A DNA stretch of 19,625 bases from Oscillospiraceae bacterium. GTDB lineage: Bacteria; Bacillota; Clostridia; Oscillospirales; Butyricicoccaceae. Below the pieces are notes generated by a model. It made no database searches, had not been told where the DNA came from, and saw only the letters and a list, made by a program, of their open reading frames with translations. Shown here one piece after another: positions 15,116 to 19,625 of this stretch. The stretch is taken from NCBI GenBank assembly GCA_902797555.1, contig CADBTM010000064.1, positions 1 to 19,625 of the forward strand. Direction: 5' to 3'. Position 1 is the stretch's first letter. Each line of letters starts with the position of its first letter. The translations under genes and the position numbers were made by a program.

Positions 15116-15580
15116 TCAGAGCAAATCGGCCAGATTGACGATGGGCACGTCCCGGGCGGCGCACTGACGAACGGTGTAGGCCGTGCCGCCGGAGGACGCG
15201 GTGAGATAACAGACACAGACGTGGGCGGCCTCGGCCAGCACCCGATCCCGGGCGAGGAGGCAGCCGGTGTAATAGTGGGCCGCCACATAGCGTACCTTGT
15301 CCGCCCGCTGAAGGATGGCGCGGTAGCGCGCCTTGTCGGGGGCGGAGTAATAGTGATCCTGCCCCTCGTAGGGAAGGATCATCCACAGGGAGATGGCGGG
15401 ATCGTCGGCCTTTGCCTCGAGCACCGCCTCGGCGGCAAGGAGGTCAAAGCCTGCGGCGCCGCCGTCCAAAAAGTCGGTGACCCCGGCGGCGCGCTGCCGC
15501 GCGATCTCCTCGGCCAGAGCGCGGCGCAGGGGGGAAGGGTCGTCCGGAAGCTGCCGGTGACCGGTGAAGATACAGTTCAT
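15116..15580 (-). CDS. YpsA-like SLOG family protein
   Basis: Small soluble Rossmann-like protein, 154 aa, of the SLOG superfamily (YpsA/DUF1273-type), which is predicted to bind nucleotides or nucleotide-derived ligands. Seen: FTGHR (5-9), the Gly-rich GGAAGFDLLAAEAVL (40-54), and a C-terminal SSGGTAYTVRQCAARDVPIVNL that completes the ligand pocket. B. subtilis YpsA has been linked to cell division and stress, but the reaction or ligand is unknown and I make no claim for this one. aaggagcc lies just before the ATG. First gene of a two-gene unit with cls; whether the two work together is open. Confidence 0.82.
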   Translation of the reverse strand: MNCIFTGHRQLPDDPSPLRRALAEEIARQRAAGVTDFLDGGAAGFDLLAAEAVLEAKADDPAISLWMILPYEGQDHYYSAPDKARYRAILQRADKVRYVAAHYYTGCLLARDRVLAEAAHVCVCYLTASSGGTAYTVRQCAARDVPIVNLADLL

Positions 15581-15603
15581 AAGGCTCCTTTCCCAGCAGG
15601 AGA

Positions 15604-15638
15604 GGGGGCGCCGCGGGAAAAAACGGGAGTGGGTGGGG
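15604..15638 (+). other. G-rich tract with quadruplex pattern
   Basis: Five runs of three or more G at 15604-15608, 15615-15617, 15625-15627, 15631-15633 and 15635-15638 with loops of 6, 7, 3 and 1 nt. It lies in the leader of the SLOG-cls unit, on the strand opposite to the mRNA. A 9-bp direct repeat GGGGCGCCG (15605-15613, 15635-15643) brackets it. Confidence 0.5.
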
Positions 15639-15651
15639 CGCCGTTACCGTC

Positions 15652-15680
15652 ACTATACCATAAAAAATTACAGGCTTCAA
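15652..15680 (-). promoter_or_regulatory. Promoter of the SLOG-cls unit
   Basis: On the minus strand: TTGAAG at 15680-15675, exactly 17 bp, TATAGT at 15657-15652 with TGg in front (extended -10). It leaves a leader of about 65 nt and is back-to-back with the rpmH promoter 43 bp away. Confidence 0.82.
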
Positions 15681-15722
15681 CTAAAAAAAGAGAATAAAAA
15701 AGCGGAAAACTTTGAAAAACAG

Positions 15723-15752
15723 TTGACACGGAGGGCAAAAATCTTATATAAT
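15723..15752 (+). promoter_or_regulatory. Strong promoter of rpmH-rnpA cluster
   Basis: Full consensus hexamers: TTGACA at 15723-15728 and TATAAT at 15747-15752, 18-bp spacer, A-rich upstream DNA (15660-15720) that could serve as an UP element. Start of transcription near 15759, about 80 nt before rpmH. No DnaA-box-like repeats were seen in the 15581-15839 gap. Confidence 0.9.
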
Positions 15753-15769
15753 ACATGGTGCGTTATCGT

Positions 15770-15807
15770 CACCGGTATGGGCTTGAAGGCTCGAACCCAT
15801 ATCGGTG
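15770..15807 (+). other. Leader hairpin upstream of rpmH
   Basis: Arms 15770-15781 (CACCGGTATGGG) and 15796-15807 (CCCATATCGGTG), 12 bp with one G-U pair, 14-nt loop. It lies wholly inside the predicted 5' leader, ending about 20 nt before the ribosome site. No U-tract follows, so it is not a terminator. Confidence 0.65.
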
Positions 15808-15839
15808 TCAATAACAGCTTGAATCAGGAGGTGTGGAAT

Positions 15840-15974
15840 ATGCTTCGTACCTATCAGCCCAAAAAGCGTCAGCGTCAGAAAGAGCACGGCTTTATGAAAC
15901 GCATGAAGACCCGCAACGGCCGCAAGGTCCTGGCTCGCCGCCGCGCGAAGGGCAGAGCCCGCCTCTCCGCCTGA
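15840..15974 (+). CDS. rpmH: 50S ribosomal protein L34
   Basis: 44-residue, very basic protein of the large ribosomal subunit. Seen: MLRTYQPKKRQRQKEHGFMKRMKTRNGRKVLARRRAKGR pattern (the HGFxxRMxTxxGRxVLxxRRxKGRxxLxA signature) with usual length. The ATG is at 15840, with aggaggtg 6 nt upstream; the longer open frame upstream is not coding. It is first in the cluster and followed by a palindrome before rnpA, consistent with higher output of L34 than of RNase P protein. Confidence 0.97.
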   Translation: MLRTYQPKKRQRQKEHGFMKRMKTRNGRKVLARRRAKGRARLSA

Positions 15975-15987
15975 TGGATTCTAAGAT

Positions 15988-16013
15988 TAAGACCGCAGGA
16001 TCCTGCGGTCTTA
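15988..16013 (+). terminator. Attenuator/partial terminator between rpmH and rnpA
   Basis: Perfect 26-bp palindrome centred on GGATCC (half-site TAAGACCGCAGGA), followed by TATTTTAG. The weak U-tract and the continuing operon suggest partial termination or a processing site, setting the rpmH:rnpA ratio. Confidence 0.72.
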
Positions 16014-16034
16014 TATTTTAGAAGAGGAGAACGG

Positions 16035-16394
16035 GTGAGCAACATCATGGAAAAGACCCTATCCATCAAAGAAAACCGCGTCTTCCGCGTCCTCTATACC
16101 AGAGGGAAGACGGCGACGTGCAAAACGATGGTGCTGTATTGTCGAAAGCACCGGGAGCAAGCGGTGAACCACCTGGGCTTCACCGTTTCGGTAAAGCTGG
16201 GCTGCGCCGCGGAGCGAAACCGCATCCGCCGCCGGCTGCGCGAGACCTATCGCCTGAACGAGACCCGCCTGAAAAGCGGATTTGACATCGTCATCGTGGG
16301 GCGGAGGGCTGCGCTGGGAGCGCCCTTTGAAATGCTGCAAAGCGACTTTCTTCGCCTGTGCGGTCAGCTGGGACTGCTGGAGGAGGAAGTATGA
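16035..16394 (+). CDS. rnpA: Ribonuclease P protein component
   Basis: Protein subunit of RNase P, which matures tRNA 5' ends with the rnpB RNA. 119 aa. Seen: LSIKENRVFRVLYTRGKTATCK, GFTVSVKLGCAAERNRIRRRLRETYR containing the RNR motif (61-69), and SGFDIVIVGR. The GTG at 16035 is chosen because gaggag lies 5 nt before it; the ATG at 16047 is too far from that site but cannot be excluded. The stop overlaps the yidD start (ATGA), so the two are translationally coupled. Confidence 0.95.
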   Translation: MSNIMEKTLSIKENRVFRVLYTRGKTATCKTMVLYCRKHREQAVNHLGFTVSVKLGCAAERNRIRRRLRETYRLNETRLKSGFDIVIVGRRAALGAPFEMLQSDFLRLCGQLGLLEEEV

Positions 16395-16636
16395 GGCGGC
16401 TGCTTATTGCGCTCATCCGGTTTTATCAGAAAAACCTTTCCCCCATGAAGGGGGGGCCGACCTGCCGCTTTACCCCTACCTGTTCGGAATATGCGGCGGA
16501 GGCCATCCAGCGCCATGGCGCCCTGTGCGGCGGTGCGCTGGCACTCTGGCGGATCCTGCGATGCAACCCCCTGTGCAAGGGAGGCTTTGATCCGGTGCCG
16601 GAGGAAATTCATTTGTTCCGAAAAAAAGAAAAGTAA
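16391..16636 (+). CDS. yidD: Membrane protein insertion efficiency factor YidD
   Basis: Small amphipathic inner-membrane-associated protein, 81 aa, that aids YidC-dependent insertion. Seen: IRFYQKNLSPMKGGPTCRF, TPTCSEYAAEAIQRHG, and the C-terminal RCNPLCKGGFDPVP, with the conserved Cys residues in place. The ATG at 16391 overlaps the rnpA stop by 4 nt; upstream in-frame codons belong to rnpA. yidC follows 11 nt later. Confidence 0.96.
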   Translation: MRRLLIALIRFYQKNLSPMKGGPTCRFTPTCSEYAAEAIQRHGALCGGALALWRILRCNPLCKGGFDPVPEEIHLFRKKEK

Positions 16637-16647
16637 GGAGAACTTGC

Positions 16648-17481
16648 ATGTATCAGTTTCTCTACAGGATCTTCTCCACACCCTTCGGGTATGTGATGAG
16701 ATTGATCTACCAGTTCGTGGGGAACTATGCTGTGGCCATCTTCCTTTTCGCACTTCTGGTGAAGGTGCTCATGCTGCCGCTGAGCATCAAGCAGAAGAAG
16801 TCGATGCTGGAGATGCAGCGCATCAACCCCAAGATCCAGCAGATCCAAAAGACCTATGCCAAGGATCAGCGGAGAATGCAGGAGGAGCTGCAGAACCTCT
16901 ATGAAAAAGAGGGCGTTTCCCCCATGGCGGGCTGCGGCACTTCGCTGATCACCCTGCCCATCATGATCGGTCTGTACGGCGTGGTCATCCAGCCGCTGAC
17001 CTATTTCATGCAGCTCACTGCCGCTCAGATCACCGAGATCGCCACCCGTCTGGGCTTTGAAATGACCACCTACAGCTCGCAGATCGGTCTGGCCGGCCTG
17101 ATCTACAACAACTTTGAAAAGGTGGCCGACGTGTCGGACAAGCTGATGCGCGTCAGCTTTCAGCTGGGACCCATCGATCTGAGCCAGACGGCCAACTTCC
17201 GCGCACCCTCTGCACTGTGGATCATTCCCCTGCTGTCGGGCGTTTCCGCCTATCTGTTTTCCATGGTGCAGCAAAAGCTGAACCCCAACCAGAACGCGCA
17301 GACGCAGGGCACCGCCAACACCATGATGATGATGATGCCGCTGATGTCCCTGTTCTTTGCCTTTATGCTGCCCAACGCGCTGGGCATCTACTGGATCTCC
17401 AATAATGTACTTTCCGCCCTGCAGGAGTTTTTGCTGACCAAGTGGTTCCAGAAAAAGCAGGAGCAGGAAAAGCTGCAGTAA
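16648..17481 (+). CDS. yidC: Membrane protein insertase YidC/Oxa1 family
   Basis: Inserts and folds inner-membrane proteins with or without SecYEG. 277 aa, the short Gram-positive type. Seen: first helix about 26-47 (AVAIFLFALLVKVLMLPL) followed by the cytoplasmic coiled-coil hairpin (about 48-92), CGTSLITLPIMIGLYGVV, then two or three further helices ending in LPNALGIYWISNNVLSALQEFLL. The groove residue that is Arg in E. coli and B. subtilis is Lys39 here, a conservative change. No lipobox signal peptide is present, unlike SpoIIIJ. Ribosome site aaggag. It follows yidD by 11 nt and precedes jag by 18 nt. Confidence 0.95.
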   Translation: MYQFLYRIFSTPFGYVMRLIYQFVGNYAVAIFLFALLVKVLMLPLSIKQKKSMLEMQRINPKIQQIQKTYAKDQRRMQEELQNLYEKEGVSPMAGCGTSLITLPIMIGLYGVVIQPLTYFMQLTAAQITEIATRLGFEMTTYSSQIGLAGLIYNNFEKVADVSDKLMRVSFQLGPIDLSQTANFRAPSALWIIPLLSGVSAYLFSMVQQKLNPNQNAQTQGTANTMMMMMPLMSLFFAFMLPNALGIYWISNNVLSALQEFLLTKWFQKKQEQEKLQ

Positions 17482-17499
17482 GAAAGAAAGGGCAAACAC

Positions 17500-18237
17500 A
17501 TGAAATACATCGACGTAAAGGGCGACAGCCGCGAGGCGGCGGTAGAAAACGCCCTGCAGCAGCTGGGGCTGAGCCGGGACGAGGTCTCGGTGGAGGTGCT
17601 TCAGGAAGCAAAATCCGGATTTCTCGGTCTGGGCAAACAGCCCGCCATCGTGCGGGTGTCCTATCAGGATGAGCCCACCCCCACCGAGAGAGCTACCGAG
17701 TTTTTGAACGGCCTGCTGGAGCGGTTCGGCACTCCGGCGGAGATCCACGCCAGCGAGAATGAGGAAGAGCGCGCCGTGACGCTGGAGCTCACCGGCGACA
17801 ACATGAATCAGGTGATCGGCCATCACGGCGACACGCTGGACGCCATCCAGTATCTGACCAACATCGTGGTGAACCGCAAGGAAGAAGAGCGGTGGCGCGT
17901 GACGGTGGACACCGAGAACTATCGGAAAAAGCGGGAAGAGAGCCTGATCGGGCTGGCCAACAAGACCGCTCAGAAGGCGTTGAAATACCGCAAGCCGGTG
18001 GCGCTGGAGCCCATGAATCCCCATGAGCGCCGCACCATCCACGCGGCCTTGCAGGACGTGGAGGGCGTCACCACCTATTCGGTGGGCACCGAGCCCAACC
18101 GCAAGGTCATCGTCGCACCCGAGGGAATGGGCAGCGCCCCTGCCTCGTCCAACGGCGGCGCCGGGAAAAAGTCTTCCGGCGGACGGCGGAGAAACCGCAG
18201 CCGTCACTCCGGGAAAAAGCCGGAAGGTCAGGAATAA
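17500..18237 (+). CDS. jag: RNA-binding protein Jag/KhpB (Jag-N, KH, R3H)
   Basis: Cytoplasmic RNA-binding protein (SpoIIIJ-associated; KhpB, partner of KhpA in other Bacillota), linked to cell division and sporulation control. 245 aa. Seen: Jag-N domain (1-50, KSGFLGLGKQPAIVRV), type-II KH domain with GHHG loop at 107-110, and R3H domain (about 150-207) with NPHERRTIHAAL. A 35-residue tail rich in Gly, Ser, Lys and Arg (GGRRRNRSRHSGKK) probably adds non-specific RNA binding. Last gene of the cluster; a terminator follows at 18250. The usual next genes mnmE and mnmG are absent. Confidence 0.95.
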   Translation: MKYIDVKGDSREAAVENALQQLGLSRDEVSVEVLQEAKSGFLGLGKQPAIVRVSYQDEPTPTERATEFLNGLLERFGTPAEIHASENEEERAVTLELTGDNMNQVIGHHGDTLDAIQYLTNIVVNRKEEERWRVTVDTENYRKKREESLIGLANKTAQKALKYRKPVALEPMNPHERRTIHAALQDVEGVTTYSVGTEPNRKVIVAPEGMGSAPASSNGGAGKKSSGGRRRNRSRHSGKKPEGQE

Positions 18238-18249
18238 AACCAATAAGAT

Positions 18250-18283
18250 AGCGAAGGAGGGTTTTCTCCTTCGCTGTTTTTTT
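18250..18283 (+). terminator. Intrinsic terminator after jag
   Basis: 10-bp stem AGCGAAGGAG (18250-18259) / CTCCTTCGCT (18266-18275), 6-nt loop, followed by GTTTTTTTG. Ends the rpmH-to-jag unit. Confidence 0.94.
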
Positions 18284-18359
18284 GTTTGTGGGAAATAATC
18301 GGTTTTTTTGATAAGAATCTAACAAAGAAAAAATATTTTTCAGGAAAAGCCGATTTTTC

Positions 18360-18388
18360 TTGAAATTTTTCGGCAATGCGGATATACT
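18360..18388 (+). promoter_or_regulatory. Promoter of the Lrp/AsnC gene
   Basis: TTGAAA at 18360-18365, 17-bp spacer, TATACT at 18383-18388. The hexamers lie in A/T-rich DNA flanked by CCGA/TCGG motifs (18350-18373), a plausible site for autoregulation by the encoded protein. Confidence 0.85.
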
Positions 18389-18419
18389 GTTTTTGAATAA
18401 CCGAAAGAGGGGATCCCAT

Positions 18420-18878
18420 ATGGACGATATCGACGTGAAAATCTTGAAATGCCTGCGCAACAACGCCCGGGAAAACGCCAGCGTTATCAGTGAAAAGGTG
18501 GGCATGTCTGTGTCCGCCGTCATCGAGCGCATCCGCAAGCTGGAAAGCTCCGGTCTGATCGGGCGGCACACCACCATCATCGACAGCGCCAAGGCGGGCA
18601 AGGATGTCAACGCCTTTTTGTCGGTGAGTCTGGAGCATCCCAAATATGTGGATAATTTCCAGTCTGTGATCCGGGAAAGCAGGGAGATTCTGGGATGCTA
18701 TTACATCACGGGCGATTTTGATTTTATGCTGCGCATTGTCACTGGCAATACACAAAGTTTGGAACGGCTGCTCAATATGGTCAAGTCGATCCCCGGCGTG
18801 CAGAACACCCGAACCATCCTGATTTTGTCCACCATCAAGGAAGAGCCCTCCATTGACCCGGACGAATTGCTGAAATAA
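18420..18878 (+). CDS. Lrp/AsnC family transcriptional regulator
   Basis: DNA-binding regulator usually responsive to an amino acid, 152 aa, normal for the family. Seen: N-terminal helix-turn-helix (about 1-55: MDDIDVKILKCLRNNARENA, then SEKVGMSVSAVIERIRKLESSGLI), and a RAM effector domain (about 62-140) with GDFDFMLRIV (98-107) forming the dimer/ligand region. The ATG at 18420 is preceded by agagggg; an in-frame Met at 18360 falls on the -35 element and is not used. It is alone behind its own promoter and 129 nt ahead of the sigma factor gene, which has a separate promoter. Targets unknown; autoregulation is likely from family habit. Confidence 0.92.
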   Translation: MDDIDVKILKCLRNNARENASVISEKVGMSVSAVIERIRKLESSGLIGRHTTIIDSAKAGKDVNAFLSVSLEHPKYVDNFQSVIRESREILGCYYITGDFDFMLRIVTGNTQSLERLLNMVKSIPGVQNTRTILILSTIKEEPSIDPDELLK

Positions 18879-18929
18879 CCGAATTTTGCGAAAAAAAACC
18901 GACAATCTCAACAAAAATGATCTTTGTGC

Positions 18930-18959
18930 TTGACAATTGCTGTGCAAAAGGGATATACT
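18930..18959 (+). promoter_or_regulatory. Promoter of the sigma factor gene
   Basis: TTGACA at 18930-18935, 18-bp spacer, TATACT at 18954-18959. Both hexamers are of sigma-A type. Start near 18966, giving a leader of about 42 nt. Confidence 0.88.
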
Positions 18960-19007
18960 GCATCTAAGAGCATGCATCGAATTTTTTCCAGTTAAAAAGG
19001 AGCGTCT

Positions 19008-19559
19008 GTGAGAAGCGAGCCCAACCGTGAAATCCCACCTCTGGCCTCGTCGGAGGATGCCTCGCTGGCGGAATATTCCAGATTGGTTTTCCGTTTGGCA
19101 CGGCAGTTTTATTTGCACGGGGGCGATGAGGACGACCTCTATCAGGAGGGGATGATCGGTCTTCTCAAGGCGGTGCGCGCATACGATCCCGGGAAGAACG
19201 ACAGCTTTGAAGCCTTTGCCACCCTGTGCATCCGTCGGCAGCTGTACGATGCGGTGCGCCGCTCGGCGCGGCTTTCTCAACGGGAGGAGGAGGCGCTTTC
19301 CAAGCTGGGCTTTATCATGCAGGAAGCTCCCGACCCCGAAACACAATGTCTGGCAAACGAAACCGAAAAAGAGATCCAAGCTGCCCTAAACGGTCTGCTG
19401 TCTGCTTTTGAGGCTTCGGTCCTGAGCCCCTATCTGGCGGGGTGTACCGTGCGGGAGATCGCAGGAACGCTGGGCTGCACGGAGAAATCTGTGGGAAACG
19501 CCATCCAGCGGATCAGGAGGAAGCTGGCACAATATCTATCCCAAGGCGACAGCAGGTAA
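19008..19559 (+). CDS. RNA polymerase sigma-70 family factor (SigH-like)
   Basis: Alternative sigma factor, 183 aa, with regions 2 and 4 but no 1.1 or full region 3. Seen: region 2 about 20-88 (LVFRLARQFYLHGGDEDDLYQEGMIGLLKAVRAYD, then FEAFATLCIRRQLYDAVRR), a short linker, and region 4 about 130-177 with helix-turn-helix CTVREIAGTLGCTEKSVGNAIQRIRRKL. This resembles SigH/Spo0H more than ECF factors, though shorter than B. subtilis SigH (about 218 aa). The GTG start has aaggag 5 nt upstream. No anti-sigma gene is visible next to it. Target promoters cannot be predicted from this window. Confidence 0.88.
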   Translation: MRSEPNREIPPLASSEDASLAEYSRLVFRLARQFYLHGGDEDDLYQEGMIGLLKAVRAYDPGKNDSFEAFATLCIRRQLYDAVRRSARLSQREEEALSKLGFIMQEAPDPETQCLANETEKEIQAALNGLLSAFEASVLSPYLAGCTVREIAGTLGCTEKSVGNAIQRIRRKLAQYLSQGDSR

Positions 19560-19611
19560 GACCTGTTCGCATATAACTATCACCGCAACGCGGAAAAGAG
19601 AGGTAACGACC

Positions 19612-19625
19612 ATGTACGAAGACAA
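19612..19625 (+). CDS. Start of a further gene (3' truncated)
   Basis: ATG at 19612 preceded by agagaggt at good spacing, 52 nt after the sigma factor stop. Only MYED and part of one more codon are visible, so nothing can be said about the product. Confidence 0.45.

Noticed and set aside
15581..15839. Replication origin next to rpmH
   Set aside because: No TTATCCACA-like repeats and no dnaA; the A/T-rich part is explained by two divergent promoters.
1..19625. tRNA, rRNA, CRISPR array, insertion sequence or prophage genes
   Set aside because: All long stretches are accounted for by housekeeping genes; gaps are under 260 nt and show no cloverleaf, repeat-spacer pattern, transposase or phage structural gene. 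The last few codons at 19612 are too short to judge.

Overview
The window looks like a chromosomal segment of a GC-rich Gram-positive bacterium of the class Clostridia, probably in or near the Oscillospiraceae (inference). The reasons are the rpmH-rnpA-yidD-yidC-jag cluster, a prs-pth-mfd cluster, a DnaD-type replication protein, Bacillus-type LexA (SOS) boxes, AGGAGG-type ribosome binding sites and sigma-A-type promoters (TTGACA/TATACT). Most of it is housekeeping DNA with short intergenic gaps. I see no IS element, prophage module, CRISPR array, tRNA or rRNA.

Layout. (1) 1-1609, plus: the 3' part of a PfoR/PTS_EIIC_2 membrane protein, then a YitT/DUF2179 membrane protein, closed by a bidirectional terminator. 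(2) 9037-1660, minus: prs (PRPP synthase), pth (peptidyl-tRNA hydrolase), a metal-dependent amidohydrolase, mfd (transcription-repair coupling factor) and a PrsA/PpiC-like foldase lipoprotein. This is the Bacillota prs-pth-mfd neighbourhood with an amidohydrolase inserted. (3) 9217-10921, plus, divergent from prs: a DnaD-like protein whose C-terminus resembles the zinc-binding N-terminal part of the DnaC/DnaI helicase loader, then a GNAT acetyltransferase. (4) 11218-10973, minus: an 81-residue small membrane protein behind a promoter carrying two near-consensus LexA boxes and a degenerate third. (5) 11454-13491, plus: a short-chain dehydrogenase and rarA. (6) 15580-13533, minus: a YpsA-like SLOG protein and a two-HKD cardiolipin synthase. 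(7) 15840-18237, plus: rpmH, rnpA, yidD, yidC and jag, the ribosome/RNase P/membrane-insertion cluster, without dnaA or oriC in front and without mnmE/mnmG behind. (8) 18420-19559, plus: an Lrp/AsnC regulator and a small sigma-70 factor of SigH type, each with its own strong promoter, then the first codons of a further gene.

The most interesting item is the SOS-controlled small membrane protein at 10973-11218. Its regulation, size, predicted helical hairpin and C-terminal Ala-Ala fit a DNA-damage-induced division inhibitor or membrane-active peptide (roles played by YneA, SidA or TisB elsewhere), but I recognise no relative of it. Second is the DnaD/loader-N-terminus hybrid, which looks like a helicase-binding module without its ATPase. 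Genes linked to replication and repair (mfd, rarA, the DnaD-like gene, the SOS gene) lie within about 11 kb, although most are in separate transcription units.
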